From an uncultured Lachnospiraceae bacterium (GTDB lineage: Bacteria; Bacillota; Clostridia; Lachnospirales; Lachnospiraceae), in NCBI GenBank assembly GCA_947624815.1, contig CANQME010000001.1, positions 1 through 64,000 of the forward strand: 64,000 bases of DNA. The letters are read 5' to 3'. A program made the translations under genes and the position numbers. Positions 29,102-40,549 of the stretch are shown here, in pieces. The notes beneath the pieces are model-generated. The model searched no databases. It was not told the DNA's origin and saw only the letters and a program-made list of their open reading frames with translations. Positions within the stretch are counted from its first letter, which is position 1. The number at the start of each line of letters is the position of its first letter.

Positions 29102-30221
29102 CTACTTCTTCTCCCCGCCCAGCCTGATCCACCGCAGGTAGGCGCTGATGAACGGATCCAGACCGCCATCCAGGACCGCGTTCACATTGCCGCTCTCCTC
29201 ATTGGTCCGGTGATCCTTCACCATCGTATAGGGCTGCAGCACATAGGAGCGAATCTGGCTTCCCCACGCGATATCCGCCACGTCGCCGCGGATATCCGAG
29301 AGATTCGCCGCATTCTCCTGCTGCTTTAAAATGAACAGCTTGGCCTTCAGCATCTGCATGGCCTTGTCCTTGTTCTGGAACTGGGACCGCTCGTTCTGGC
29401 ACTGCACCACCACGCCCGTAGGAATGTGCGTGATACGCACCGCCGAGGACGTCTTATTGATATGCTGTCCGCCGGCGCCGCTAGACCGGTAGGTATCGAT
29501 CCGCAGGTCGTCCGGATTGATATCCACATCCAGATCCTCCTCGATATCCGGCATCACGTCGCAGGACACGAAGGACGTCTGCCTCTTGCCCGCCGCATTG
29601 AACGGAGAGATCCGCACCAACCGGTGTACGCCGTGCTCCGACTTCAGATATCCGTAGGCGTTCACGCCGTTGATCTGGATCGTCACCGACTTGATGCCCG
29701 CCTCCTCGCCGTCCAGATAGTCCAGAACCTCCGTCGAGAAGCCCTTCTTATCCGCCCAGCGGCAGTACATCCGGTACAGCATGCTGCACCAGTCGCAGGA
29801 CTCCGTACCGCCCGCTCCCGCGTTCAGCCGCAGGATCGCATTGTTATTATCGTACTGTCCCGAGAGCAGGGTGCTGATCCGCAGATCCTCCAACTCCGCC
29901 GAAAACTCCGCAAGCATCTGCTGAACCTCCGGAATCACCTCCGGATCATTCTCCTCATTCCCCATCTCAATCAGGACCTCGATGTCCTCATACTGCTGCT
30001 CCAGCTTATGGAAGCCCTCCACCGTATCCTTCAGGTTCTTGGCCTCCTTCATCAGCTTCGTCGACCGCTCCGGATCATCCCAGAACCCCGGCTCCTCCAT
30101 CGAACGGTCTAATTCCGCAATCCGCCTGACCTTATTATCCAGGTCAAAGTGAATCCCTCACTTCCACTAATGGTTTCTGAAACGTCGATAAAGTATACTT
30201 GAACTGATCAAGCTCAACCAC
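29102..30221 (-). CDS. prfB: Peptide chain release factor 2 with programmed +1 frameshift
   Basis: ORF2 contains RSSGAGGQHINKTSSAVRITHIPTGVVV; ORF1 (GTG at 30221) VVELDQFKYTLSTFQKPLVEVRDSL ends at in-frame TGA (30144-30146) in CTT-TGA-C, preceded by SD-like GAGGGA. Confidence 0.95.
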
Positions 30222-30312
30222 CGTGTCACCCTCTTTCTATGAATGCAAACCACATTGCTACCTAACCCACCCTGAGAGAGAAGCCCCCATATTTATCGAA
30301 TTGCGAATCCCA

Positions 30313-30416
30313 GCGCGAAACCCTGATCCGTCTCAGGTGAATATTGCGAGCGTCCGAAAATCCTTAGTGAACGGGAGCGCGAAAACCTGAACCTGGGTCG
30401 GATCAGGTTTTCGCGC
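30313..30416. repeat. Intergenic inverted repeat (about 25-bp arms) plus an internal direct copy, prfB-secA gap
   Basis: gcgcgaaaccctgatccgtctcagg (30313-30337) vs reverse complement of 30392-30416; internal gcgcgaaaacctgaacc at 30377-30393. Confidence 0.8.
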
Positions 30417-30435
30417 GTACCCCCCCGCACTACAA

Positions 30436-33012
30436 TCACACGGGCTTCCTCCCATGACACTGCTTATACTTCTTCCCACTCCCGCAAGGACAAGGATCAT
30501 TCGGATAAATCTTCCTCACTTCCTTGCGCACCGGAGCCTTCGCCACCGAATCGTCCCGGTTGGTTCCCGTCACCTTCGCAGCCGGCTCTCTCTCCACCTT
30601 CTGCTCCACACGGATATGGAACAGGATCCGGACCGTATCCTCCTTCACCGCCGCCGTCATGCCGTCGAACATCTCATAGGCGCTCATCTTGTACTCCACC
30701 AGCGGATCCTTCTGCCCGTACGCCTGCAGCCCGATGCCCTGACGCAGCTGATCCATATCGTCGATATGGGACATCCATTTATTATCAATGACCTTCAGAA
30801 GGATCACACGCTCGATCTCACGGATCTGCTCCGCATCCGGGAACTCCGCCTCCTTCGCCTCATACAGCTTGATGGCCGCTTCCTTCAGCTGATGCACCAG
30901 CTCCTTCTTCTTCATCCGCTCCATCTGCGTCTCATTCAGCACCACCGGCGGCAGCGGAATGATCGGCAGCAGCAGCGAATTCAGCTCCTTCAGATCCCAG
31001 TTCTCCGGAGACGCGTCCTCCGATATCGCCATATCCACGGCATGCTCCACGATATCCGTCACCATCTTCAGGATCACGTCGCGCATATTATCGCCGTCCA
31101 GAACCCGGCGGCGCTCCGCGTAGATCACCTCGCGCTGCTCGTTCATGACCTCGTCATACTTCAGCAGGTTCTCGCGGATTCCGTAGTTGTTGTTCTCGAT
31201 CTTCTTCTGGGCCTTCTCGATGGCGCTGGAAAGCATCTTGTGCTCGATCTGCTCGCCCTCCGGCACGCCCAGTGCGTTGAACATATCCATCAGCCGCTCG
31301 GAACCGAACAGCCGCATCAGATCGTCCTCCAGGGAAATGTAGAATCTGGATTCGCCCGGATCTCCCTGACGTCCGGAACGGCCGCGCAGCTGGTTATCGA
31401 TACGGCGCGCCTCATGACGCTCCGTGCCGATGACCCGCAGGCCGCCCGCCGCCCTGGATTCCTCGTCCAGCTTGATATCCGTACCACGGCCGGCCATGTT
31501 GGTGGCGATGGTCACCGCGCCGTGAAGTCCGGCGTCGGCCACGATCTCCGCCTCCAGCTCATGGAACTTGGCGTTCAATACCTTATGCGGAATGCCCCGC
31601 CGGTTCAGCATCTTGCTCAGCATCTCGGACGTCTCGATGGTAATGGTACCCACCAGCACCGGCTGCCCCTTGGAGTGGGCCTCCTCCACCTCGTCGACGA
31701 CCGCCCTGAACTTCTCCTTCTTCGTCTTATAGACCGCGTCGTTATGGTCCACGCGGATCACCGGCTTATTCGTCGGGATCTCGATGGCGTCCATGCTGTA
31801 CGTATTCCGGAATTCCTTCTCCTCCGTCAGCGCCGTACCGGTCATACCGGCCTTCTTGCGGAACTTGTTGAAGAAGTTCTGGAACGTGATCGTCGCCAGC
31901 GTCTTGCTCTCGCGGCGCACATTGACATGCTCCTTCGCCTCAATCGCCTGATGGAGACCGTCGGAATAGCGGCGGCCCGGCATGATGCGGCCTGTAAATT
32001 CATCGACGATCAGGACCTCGTCGTCCTTGACTACGTAGTCCTTGTCCCGGTGCATCAGGTTATTGGCGCGCAGCGCCAGGATAATATTGTGCTGGATCTC
32101 CAGGTTCTCCGGGTCGGCCAGGTTCTCGATGTGGAAGAACTCCTCCACCTTCTTCACGCCTTCCTCGGTCAGGTTCACCACCTTATCCTTCTCATTGACC
32201 ACGAAGTCGCCGGTCTCCTCGATATCCTCGCCCATGATCGCGTTCATCTTCGTGAACTCGCCGGACGCCTCGCCCCGCTGCAGCTGTCTGGCCAGAATAT
32301 CGCAGACCTCGTAAAGCTTCGTGGACTTGCCGCTCTGTCCGGAAATGATCAGCGGCGTCCTGGCCTCGTCGATCAGCACCGAGTCCACCTCGTCGATGAT
32401 CGCGTAATCTAGCTCCCGCAGCACCATCTGCTCCTTGTAAAGAGCCATGTTGTCGCGCAGATAATCGAAACCAAGCTCATTGTTCGTCACGTAGGTGATA
32501 TCGCAGGCGTACGCCTTCTTGCGCTCCTCGGACGTCATGGAATTGAGCACCACGCCCACGCTTAAGCCCAGAAACTCATGGATGCGTCCCATCCACTCCG
32601 CGTCACGCTTGGCCAGGTAATCGTTGACCGTCACGATGTGGACGCCCTTGCCCGCCAGCGCGTTCAGATACGCGGGGCAGGTAGAAACCAGCGTCTTGCC
32701 TTCGCCGGTCTTCATCTCGGCGATACGCCCCTGATGAAGGACGATGCCGCCGATCAGCTGTACCGGGAAATGCTCCATATTCAGGGTTCTGCGCGCCGCC
32801 TCCCGCACGGCGGCGAACGCCTCCGGCAGGATCTGGTCCAGGGTCTCCCCCGCCGCCAGCCGCTCCTTGAATATCTTCGTCTTGCCTCTTAATTCCTCAT
32901 CGCTTAACGCCATCATCTCCGGCCGCATGGCCACGATCCTGTCCACGATGGGATATATCATCTTCAGCTCCCGCTCGCTGTGGGTACCGAAAATCTTCTC
33001 TACGAGATTCAT
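30436..33012 (-). CDS. secA: Preprotein translocase subunit SecA
   Basis: [52 protein letters not shown]-terminal [14 protein letters not shown]. Confidence 0.98.
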   Translation of the reverse strand: MNLVEKIFGTHSERELKMIYPIVDRIVAMRPEMMALSDEELRGKTKIFKERLAAGETLDQILPEAFAAVREAARRTLNMEHFPVQLIGGIVLHQGRIAEMKTGEGKTLVSTCPAYLNALAGKGVHIVTVNDYLAKRDAEWMGRIHEFLGLSVGVVLNSMTSEERKKAYACDITYVTNNELGFDYLRDNMALYKEQMVLRELDYAIIDEVDSVLIDEARTPLIISGQSGKSTKLYEVCDILARQLQRGEASGEFTKMNAIMGEDIEETGDFVVNEKDKVVNLTEEGVKKVEEFFHIENLADPENLEIQHNIILALRANNLMHRDKDYVVKDDEVLIVDEFTGRIMPGRRYSDGLHQAIEAKEHVNVRRESKTLATITFQNFFNKFRKKAGMTGTALTEEKEFRNTYSMDAIEIPTNKPVIRVDHNDAVYKTKKEKFRAVVDEVEEAHSKGQPVLVGTITIETSEMLSKMLNRRGIPHKVLNAKFHELEAEIVADAGLHGAVTIATNMAGRGTDIKLDEESRAAGGLRVIGTERHEARRIDNQLRGRSGRQGDPGESRFYISLEDDLMRLFGSERLMDMFNALGVPEGEQIEHKMLSSAIEKAQKKIENNNYGIRENLLKYDEVMNEQREVIYAERRRVLDGDNMRDVILKMVTDIVEHAVDMAISEDASPENWDLKELNSLLLPIIPLPPVVLNETQMERMKKKELVHQLKEAAIKLYEAKEAEFPDAEQIREIERVILLKVIDNKWMSHIDDMDQLRQGIGLQAYGQKDPLVEYKMSAYEMFDGMTAAVKEDTVRILFHIRVEQKVEREPAAKVTGTNRDDSVAKAPVRKEVRKIYPNDPCPCGSGKKYKQCHGRKPV

Positions 33013-33208
33013 CTGTCACTCTCCTGCTAAATGTTTACAGAAGCAGCCGCTTTCGCCGCGTCAGAAAGCGGCCTCTCCGGGTGGCCGCCGCTTCTGCCTG
33101 TTAACGAAATAAAACTGCGTATTTGGGTACAATCTTGTTTATTGTACCACCAACCGCAGTTTTATTCAACCTGGTAAAAAGGTTGTTCACAAAAAATTAA
33201 CGAACACA

Positions 33209-34372
33209 TCACAGTTGTAACAATTTCATCAACGCTTCGATCAGATAATAATCCCCGTAAATGATGGAGAATTCATGGTCTTTGTCGTGGTAGGCCGCAG
33301 TGCATTTCTCCAGCAGGTTATCGGCCGCGTCATCCCAGTTCACCCGCCGGTCGGTCAGGGTGCGCAGAAGCTTCTCAGCCGCCTCCAGATACTTCCGGCC
33401 GTCATCTTCCGGTACGCTTTCCGCGCTTTTTGTGCTTTCTTCTCTCTTCCCCTTAAGCAGCTGCCAGATCTCCAGCAGCCCGCTCGCCGCGATGGCCGCC
33501 GCCGTCGAATCCTCCCACGCCGGCTCCATGGGCTGGCAGAAGTCCACCGGGATCAGGCCGCTCTCCGGGATATGGGCGATAAAATAATCCGCGATCCGAA
33601 CCGCCGTCTCCAGATACGCCTGCTTCCCCGTATGCCGGAAGCTCTGCGCGAAGCCGTACAGTCCCCAGGCCTGCCCCCGGGTCCAGGACGAACCGTCTGC
33701 GTATCCCTGGCCGCCGTAGCTTCGCACCATCGCACCGCTGTCCACATCGAACTCCACGATATGGTTCACCGAACCGTCCTCCCGCACGAAGCACCGCATC
33801 GCCGTATCCGCGTGCCGCATGGCCGTCTGCGCGAAGCGGGGATCCTTCGTCTCCTCGCTCGCCCAGTACAGAAGCGGCAGGTTCATCATGCAGTCGATGA
33901 TGGCCCAGCCCCTCCGGTCCGGCCCGTTGTCGCCCCAGTCGTTCCACGCGCGGATGAACTGCCCGGCGTGATTGAAACGCCCCGCCAGGTTGTTGGCCGC
34001 CAGAAGCGCCCGGTTCCTCGACGCCGGATTCCCTGTTTGACGATAACAGTTCACCGATGTGGGAAGCCATTTAAAGCCGCTGTCATGATCCATGGACTGG
34101 GCGTCCATCAGCACCCGGTCCAGCTTCCGCTCCACGCTCTCCGCGATCTCCCGATAGCGTTCCTGTCCGGTCAGCTCGTACATCTGCCACATCATGCCGC
34201 CCCAGAAGCCGTTGGTCCACCAGCCGATCCTGTCATCTCCCGACCAGTCGTCATGGACGCCGTCCTTCGTCGTGTAGGGGATCTTGTCCGCCGAGCGGAC
34301 GCTCACCTTCTCCATCTTTTCCGTGACACGGGCAAGCACGTCCCGCGCCCAGATCCTGTATTCCTCACTCAT
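33209..34372 (-). CDS. GH88 family unsaturated glucuronyl hydrolase-like
   Basis: DRIGWWTNGFWGGMMW, HDSGFKWLPTSV, SSWTRGQAWGLYGFA, DSTAAAIAASGLLE. Confidence 0.9.
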   Translation of the reverse strand: MSEEYRIWARDVLARVTEKMEKVSVRSADKIPYTTKDGVHDDWSGDDRIGWWTNGFWGGMMWQMYELTGQERYREIAESVERKLDRVLMDAQSMDHDSGFKWLPTSVNCYRQTGNPASRNRALLAANNLAGRFNHAGQFIRAWNDWGDNGPDRRGWAIIDCMMNLPLLYWASEETKDPRFAQTAMRHADTAMRCFVREDGSVNHIVEFDVDSGAMVRSYGGQGYADGSSWTRGQAWGLYGFAQSFRHTGKQAYLETAVRIADYFIAHIPESGLIPVDFCQPMEPAWEDSTAAAIAASGLLEIWQLLKGKREESTKSAESVPEDDGRKYLEAAEKLLRTLTDRRVNWDDAADNLLEKCTAAYHDKDHEFSIIYGDYYLIEALMKLLQL

Positions 34373-34675
34373 CGCTTTCGGATTCCTTTCTCACTCTGCC
34401 GTCCGGCACCGCCGCAGGCCGGCCCGCCGGCGTTTCATACCAGATCCATCATAACGCTTATCGCGGAAAATTTCCAGTATTATCAAACGATAAGCTGCGG
34501 ATCTTTTCACTGACCCGCAGCTTTCTCACATCTGAATATGCAGTTCACAGCAGCCGTCTTCCAGTCCTGCCTTCACGGTCCTGCCCAGGCAGTCGGACCG
34601 CACCTTCAGATACGGTTTTCCATATCCGCGGTGTACGCAGGACACCCGCGCCAGCGCCATCCGCGCCGCACGTTC

Positions 34676-36775
34676 TCACCGCAAAAAGTCCGTCAGGATC
34701 CTGTATTCGGCGTGTCCGCGGATCCGCTCGGCCTCAGCGCGGCCGCTCGCCCAGCGTACACGGATCTCGTTGCCCAGATCGTCCGTAAACAGCCAGTCTC
34801 CGAAGCGTCCGGCCGGACAGAAGCAGAGACAGCGATAACCGTCTGTTCCGTTTCCCACGTCGCTTCCCAGAACCGGGGCATCCGGATCCAGATTCAGCGC
34901 CAGACAGCCGCCCTCCCGCAGGAATACCGGGATGCGGCTTCGTCCGCAGAGAACCCTGTAGCTTTTCCCGCCGGGCAGCCATTGATCGTCCGTAACGCGG
35001 ATCTCCGCACGATCTGGGCGCTGCTCTGCATCCAGACATGCATCATCGCCGCCGGCCGTCTCCCCGGCCCAAAGACTGATCCATTCCCCTTCCGGCAGAT
35101 AGACCTCCCGCTCCGTCTGCCCCGCATACAGCACCGGCGCCACATACAGATCTCCCATAAGGAAGCAGTCGTCCGTCTCCTGCGCCCGTCTGTCGTCCGG
35201 ATACTCCAGCACCGGATGACGCATGACCGGAAGACCGGTCCCGCAGCTGATCTGCATCTGCCGGTACAGATACGGAAGCAGATTCATACGCAGCCGGAAG
35301 AAGAACCGCAGTCTTTCAAGCAGTTCCCCGTCCCGGAAAACCCCCGCTATATTCCACGGACTCCTGTCGTTTAAGCAGTCCGTCTGCGCCGGGCCGCCTG
35401 CGAATTGTCCGCCTTCGGTTTCCGAATGCCACTGCATCACCGGAGCGAAGACCGCCATCTGAACCGACCGTTCATAAAGCTCCTGCTCCGGCAGCGGACC
35501 CGCAAACCCGCCGATGTCAAAGCTCCAGAGAGGTACGCCGCTGAGCCCGAGGCTTAAGCCCGCCGCCAGCACATGGCGCATCTCCTCCCATTCGGAAGCC
35601 TGATCTCCGGCCCACTGGATTGGGATGCTCTGCTGCCCCGTATAGCCGGCTCTGGAGAACAGCACGCGGTCCGGCCCGGCAAACTCCGCATAGGCCCGGC
35701 AGTAGCTGGTCACGTAATAATTGCGAAGTTCTCTGCCCGTCATGCCGTTATATGCCGTTACGTCGTCGGTCAGGACGAACTCTCCACCGTCCGTCTTAAA
35801 TCCCGCTACGCCCATGTCCAGCAGGTATTGCCTCTTGCCGAACCACCAGCTGACCGTCTCCGGATTCGTGAAATCCGGCAGAAGCGATCCGGCAAACCAG
35901 TGCCCCTCCGGGATCCGGTAGGGCGATCCATCCCTGTTTCGGATGCAGAGTCCATGCTCAATGGCGTACCGCCAGTCCTCGTCCAGCACCGGACTCCGCT
36001 CTTCATTCCGCATGTCCTTAAACACCGGGATCTGCCACAGAACCAGACGGATCCCCTTCTTCAGAAGCTCCGCGCAGAGCGTCTGAGGCGCGCTCCACCT
36101 GCCGTGCCCGTTAAAGCGGTAGAAGGTGGCCTCGTCGCTCCACGCCTCCACCACCAGGACCGTATGCGGAAAGCCCATCCGCTGTGCAAGCTCCGCCTGC
36201 CGCAGCGCTTCCGCCTGGGTATTCCAGCGGTTCGCCGACATCCACGGTCCCAGGCTCCATTTCGGCACCGCCGCCGGCCTGCCGGTTAACTCCACAAATA
36301 TCTTCAAAATCCCGGCGGGTTCTCCAAAGAACAGCACGGCCTCCGGCAGTCTGCCCACGCTGTCCTTTCTCAGCCGGATCCGTATGGTATCGCCAAAATC
36401 AAATTCCGTTATGGTCAATGTGTCGACCCAAAGCCCCACGCCCCTGTCCGTGAAGAAGAAGGGGATCGGGCAATAGCTGACCTCTCCCTGATGGCAGAAC
36501 TTCTCCCATACCTCCACGCGCACTTTCCGGCCCTTCTGATCGACCCGGTCGAACCGCTCTCCCATTCCGTAGATATGCGCGCATTCATGGACCAGCTCCA
36601 GCACATATTCCCCGTCTTCATCCGCTTCCCTTCTATCGGTATCCATTTCCCGCCACACACCGGAAGCGCCCCGCAGAACCGCATTTTCTTTCCCGCAAAA
36701 CACGGCTTCCCGATCAGTCAGTAATTCATTTAAGTCATATCTGCAATACTCCGTCATATTCGTCCCCATTTCCAT
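34676..36775 (-). CDS. GH31 family alpha-glucosidase/xylosidase-like
   Basis: MGVAGFKTDGGEFVL nucleophile region, WSFDIGGFAG, LPYLYRQM. Confidence 0.9.
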   Translation of the reverse strand: MEMGTNMTEYCRYDLNELLTDREAVFCGKENAVLRGASGVWREMDTDRREADEDGEYVLELVHECAHIYGMGERFDRVDQKGRKVRVEVWEKFCHQGEVSYCPIPFFFTDRGVGLWVDTLTITEFDFGDTIRIRLRKDSVGRLPEAVLFFGEPAGILKIFVELTGRPAAVPKWSLGPWMSANRWNTQAEALRQAELAQRMGFPHTVLVVEAWSDEATFYRFNGHGRWSAPQTLCAELLKKGIRLVLWQIPVFKDMRNEERSPVLDEDWRYAIEHGLCIRNRDGSPYRIPEGHWFAGSLLPDFTNPETVSWWFGKRQYLLDMGVAGFKTDGGEFVLTDDVTAYNGMTGRELRNYYVTSYCRAYAEFAGPDRVLFSRAGYTGQQSIPIQWAGDQASEWEEMRHVLAAGLSLGLSGVPLWSFDIGGFAGPLPEQELYERSVQMAVFAPVMQWHSETEGGQFAGGPAQTDCLNDRSPWNIAGVFRDGELLERLRFFFRLRMNLLPYLYRQMQISCGTGLPVMRHPVLEYPDDRRAQETDDCFLMGDLYVAPVLYAGQTEREVYLPEGEWISLWAGETAGGDDACLDAEQRPDRAEIRVTDDQWLPGGKSYRVLCGRSRIPVFLREGGCLALNLDPDAPVLGSDVGNGTDGYRCLCFCPAGRFGDWLFTDDLGNEIRVRWASGRAEAERIRGHAEYRILTDFLR

Positions 36776-36886
36776 TCCCGCTCCGGCCCGTTGTGCCGTA
36801 AGACAGGCAGCCCCGCAGAAACCGCGGCAGAGCGCGGCCCTGCGGGGCTGTCGTTCCTGTGCTGATGTCAGTCTGTCACGAATCCA

Positions 36887-38599
36887 TCACTCACCCTGGA
36901 AACGCACATAGGCGTCCGTATAGATCTGCAGCAGTCTCTCCAGACCCATAACGTTCAGCTGTCCAATGTAAGCGTCCCATTCCTCGTCGATGCCGCCCTC
37001 AGTGATCCAGTGGGCTCTCGTCGTCTCGATATACTTGTTGATATCCGTCTCCAGTTCCGGCCTCTCTTCATTTTCTTCAACCGTAAACATGACGTCCGGA
37101 TAGGGCAGGATCAGTTCCGCTCCGTCGATCAGATGGGAAAGCTCCGCTTTCAGTCCGTCGCCGCTCTCCGTAGACAGCTTGATCTTCTGCTCAAATTCTT
37201 TGCTCACATATTTTGGTCCGAAATCGCGCAGGCTGGAATCCCAGTACCAGGAGTCCGCGCTGGTTCCTTCCGGCGGATCGTTCAGCGTATAGGTACCGTC
37301 GTCATGCTTGGTGATGACAGTGGGAATACCGCCCCAGAAATTCTGAATGCTGGCTTCGCCGGTATAAAACTGGTCGATCCACTTCGCCGCCACTTCCGGA
37401 TTCTTGCAGTCGGCGGAGATCAGAACCTCATTTCTCTTAATGCTGGACACGCCGTTGGGATCGCCGCCCGCATAGGCCACTCCGTCCGGTCCCGCGATCG
37501 GCGCAATGGCGATGTATTCTGACGACCACTGTCCGAAATTGGAATCCGGCGTCCACGCATATTCAAAACCGACGCGGGACACATTCGGATCCTGGCGTTT
37601 GCCGGAAAGCATATCATCTGTCTGCGTAAATGTCTCCGGATCGATAATTCCCTCCGCATACAGCTTGTTCAGCCATTTAATGCCTTCCTTATACGCCTCG
37701 CAGGTCGGGAAAAATGTGATCGTTCCGTCGTCGTTGGGAATGGCCTTGATCCCGCTCATATCCGAAATGCCGAACGGATTCAGAAGCTCCATGCTCAGGC
37801 CCTTGCTGCCGGAGATCGGGATCTCGTCGTTGGGGTCCCCGTTGCCGTTGGCGTCCTGCTCCTTGAACGCTTTCAGGACCTCATACAGCTCGTCGATCGT
37901 CGTAGGCACTGCAAGTCCCAGGTTGTCCAGCCACTTCTTATTAATGATCGGCTGGTTGCAGGCCACCGGCCTCAGCGGCATATTCTTGCTCATGGAATAG
38001 ATATGACCGTCCGGGAATGTGACCACCTTCTTAAGATCCGGCATTTCCTCCATGGCCTTCTTATAATTAGGCATATAATTCTCAATCAGATCGTCCAGCG
38101 GCATAAACAGCTCCAGGTTGTTCATGATATCCGCGTCGTCGAACGTGTTGAAACCAAAGATAATATCCGGCATGACGCCGCCCGCCAGATAGATTCCCTT
38201 CTGGTCGCCCCAGTCATTCAGGGAATGGATCTCCCACTCAATGTGGACATTGGACTCCGCTTCCAGCTTCTGCAGAAACTCGTTGCTTGTAAAGCTGTCT
38301 CCCATGTTGGCCCAGCGCGTCGTCATCACAGTCAGGGTAACGGGCTCGTCCGTCAGCGGCATCTGGGAAGCTGCGTCCGCCGCTTCTCCTCCGGCGGCAT
38401 CCGCTGCTTTCGTTGTCTCCGCGGCAGCTGTATCCGCGGCAGCCGTTGTGTCAGCCGCTTTCGTCGTCTCCGCAGCCGTATCCGCCGCGGTCGTGCCGGC
38501 GCTCTGGGTCTGTCCGCCGTTTCCGCCTCCGCAGGCGGCCAGAAGCGTCATGGCGCCTGCCAGCGTAATGGCAAGCCATTGTCTCGATGTGTGCTTCAT
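36887..38599 (-). CDS. Extracellular solute-binding lipoprotein (LplA-like)
   Basis: Lipobox LLAACGGG, Thr/Ala linker, SBP pattern; next to two permeases. Confidence 0.92.
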   Translation of the reverse strand: MKHTSRQWLAITLAGAMTLLAACGGGNGGQTQSAGTTAADTAAETTKAADTTAAADTAAAETTKAADAAGGEAADAASQMPLTDEPVTLTVMTTRWANMGDSFTSNEFLQKLEAESNVHIEWEIHSLNDWGDQKGIYLAGGVMPDIIFGFNTFDDADIMNNLELFMPLDDLIENYMPNYKKAMEEMPDLKKVVTFPDGHIYSMSKNMPLRPVACNQPIINKKWLDNLGLAVPTTIDELYEVLKAFKEQDANGNGDPNDEIPISGSKGLSMELLNPFGISDMSGIKAIPNDDGTITFFPTCEAYKEGIKWLNKLYAEGIIDPETFTQTDDMLSGKRQDPNVSRVGFEYAWTPDSNFGQWSSEYIAIAPIAGPDGVAYAGGDPNGVSSIKRNEVLISADCKNPEVAAKWIDQFYTGEASIQNFWGGIPTVITKHDDGTYTLNDPPEGTSADSWYWDSSLRDFGPKYVSKEFEQKIKLSTESGDGLKAELSHLIDGAELILPYPDVMFTVEENEERPELETDINKYIETTRAHWITEGGIDEEWDAYIGQLNVMGLERLLQIYTDAYVRFQGE

Positions 38600-38641
38600 T
38601 TCTTCTTTTCCTCCTCTTTTTTTGTTTTATGAGATGATCCG

Positions 38642-39547
38642 TCAGCCCTTCACGGCCCCGATCATAACCCCCTGGTTAAAATACTTCTGTACAAACGGAT
38701 AGCAGCACATGATGGGCGCGGTCGACACGATGATGACCGCATACCGCATCAGATTGGCCAGCCTTCTGGCCACCTGCATCGCCTCTCCGCTGCCGAACGA
38801 CATCTCCATGTTGTTGGCGATCAGGATATTGCGCAGGATCAGCTGCAGCGGGTACTTGTCCGCGTCCCGCAGATAGATCAGACCGTTAAAATAGGAATTC
38901 CACAGTCCCACAGCCGTCCACAGCCCGATCACCGCCAGAATCGCCTTGGACAGCGGCAGTACGATCTTCGCAAAGTAGTACAGGTTGCCGCATCCGTCGA
39001 TCCGGGCCGCGTCGGTGATGTCCTCCGGGATCGTCGTCTCAAAAAATGTCCTTGCCACAATAATGTTGTACACGGAAACGGAGAACGGAACGATCATCAC
39101 GGTCCAGGTATTGTACAGATGAAAATCCTGGATCGTCAGGAACGTGGGCACCGTGCCACCGTTGAAAAACATGGTGAAAATGAACAGGAGCATCAGAAAT
39201 TTCCTTCCCACCATATCCTTCCGCGACAACGAATAGGCCGCGCAGATATTGACAAGCATGCCCACTGCCGTACCGGCGATCGTATAGATGATCGTATTGC
39301 GGTAGCCGGTCCATATCTCGGCGTGTTTCAGGATCTCCTGATAACCGTCCAGCGTAAAGCCCTTCGGCCACAGCCAGACCTGCCCCCCCGAAACCGCGGA
39401 AGGATCGGAAAAGGACGCGATCACCACAAAGTACAGCGGATACAGGACGATTACCAGCAGGACAAAGGAGATCAGATACAGGACCGTCTCAAACAGCTTA
39501 TCCGCGCCGCTGCGCTTTACTTTTTTCGCCGCCGTTTTATTTGCCAT
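38642..39547 (-). CDS. Carbohydrate ABC transporter permease (LplC/YtcP-like)
   Basis: EAA loop DAARIDGCGNLYYFAKIVLPLSKAILA; C-terminal YPFVQKYFNQGVMIGAVKG. Confidence 0.95.
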   Translation of the reverse strand: MANKTAAKKVKRSGADKLFETVLYLISFVLLVIVLYPLYFVVIASFSDPSAVSGGQVWLWPKGFTLDGYQEILKHAEIWTGYRNTIIYTIAGTAVGMLVNICAAYSLSRKDMVGRKFLMLLFIFTMFFNGGTVPTFLTIQDFHLYNTWTVMIVPFSVSVYNIIVARTFFETTIPEDITDAARIDGCGNLYYFAKIVLPLSKAILAVIGLWTAVGLWNSYFNGLIYLRDADKYPLQLILRNILIANNMEMSFGSGEAMQVARRLANLMRYAVIIVSTAPIMCCYPFVQKYFNQGVMIGAVKG

Positions 39548-39562
39548 AGCTGCTCCTTTCTT

Positions 39563-40498
39563 CTACCACAGACTGTTCTCACTGAGCCTCTTCGAGATCT
39601 GGTTAGCCAGGATCAGGAAGATAAAATTCACAACTGTCGTAAACAGGTTGATCGCGGTGGAATAACTATACTGCGTGTTGACGATACCGATCTTATAAAC
39701 ATACGTAGCGATCACCTCGCTGCTGATCTGATTTAAGCTGTTCTGCATAAGATAGACCTTCTCGAAGCCCAGACTCATCAGACCTCCCATCCGCATGATC
39801 AGCAGGATCACCGCCGTCGGGATCAGCATCGGGATATCCACATGCCAGATTTTCTGCAGATCCGTGGCGCCGTCCACCGTGGCCGCCTCGTAAAGCGTCG
39901 GATCCACCCCGGCCAGAGCCGCGATATAGATGATGCTGTCCCAGCCTGCGTGCTGCCACACGTCCGTCCAGACGTACAGATGCTTGAACGCCCCCGCCAT
40001 TCCCATCAGATTCGGCGCTTCGATCCCCAGAAGGCCGCAGATGGAACCGATGAGGCCGCTGCCGGGAGACAGAAGCAGAATGATCAGACCGACCATGACC
40101 ACCGTAGAGATGAAATGGGGCATATAGCTGACGGTCTGGAAGAACTTCCGGTACCACCCCACCCGCATCTGGTTGACCGCCAGGGCCAGAAGGACCGGCA
40201 CCGGAAATGTCAGCAGGCTGTAGAGGGTAATCGTCAAAGTGTTTTTGATCGTCGATCCAAACTGGTAGGAGTTGAAATATTTCAGAAAATACTTGTACCA
40301 CGGATCCGCCCATGCGCTGCCGAGAATTCCTTTCGCCGGCTTAAACTCCTTAAACGCGATGATCACGCCGTACATGGGACGGTAGGAGAAGCACAGCAGC
40401 AAAAGAAGCGCCGGGGCCAGAAGAAGATAAAGCCCCCAGTTCCTCCGGATCCGCAGCCACAGCTTTCCCTTCTTGCTCTCATATGTATGGATTTTCAT
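39563..40498 (-). CDS. Carbohydrate ABC transporter permease (LplB-like)
   Basis: PALLLLLCFSYRPMYGVIIAFKEF; EAATVDGATDLQKIWHVDIPML. Confidence 0.95.
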   Translation of the reverse strand: MKIHTYESKKGKLWLRIRRNWGLYLLLAPALLLLLCFSYRPMYGVIIAFKEFKPAKGILGSAWADPWYKYFLKYFNSYQFGSTIKNTLTITLYSLLTFPVPVLLALAVNQMRVGWYRKFFQTVSYMPHFISTVVMVGLIILLLSPGSGLIGSICGLLGIEAPNLMGMAGAFKHLYVWTDVWQHAGWDSIIYIAALAGVDPTLYEAATVDGATDLQKIWHVDIPMLIPTAVILLIMRMGGLMSLGFEKVYLMQNSLNQISSEVIATYVYKIGIVNTQYSYSTAINLFTTVVNFIFLILANQISKRLSENSLW

Positions 40499-40530
40499 AG
40501 ATTTCCCCTTCCCAAACCATTCGCCGTTAC

Positions 40531-40544
40531 TGTTAACGTTAACA
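40531..40544. promoter_or_regulatory. LacI-family operator palindrome
   Basis: TGTTAACGTTAACA perfect 14-bp palindrome just downstream of the ABC operon -10 element. Confidence 0.85.
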
Positions 40545-40549
40545 ACTGC

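Noticed and set aside
30454-32412. 652-aa + strand ORF
   Set aside because: Entirely antisense to secA; composition typical of a shadow ORF.
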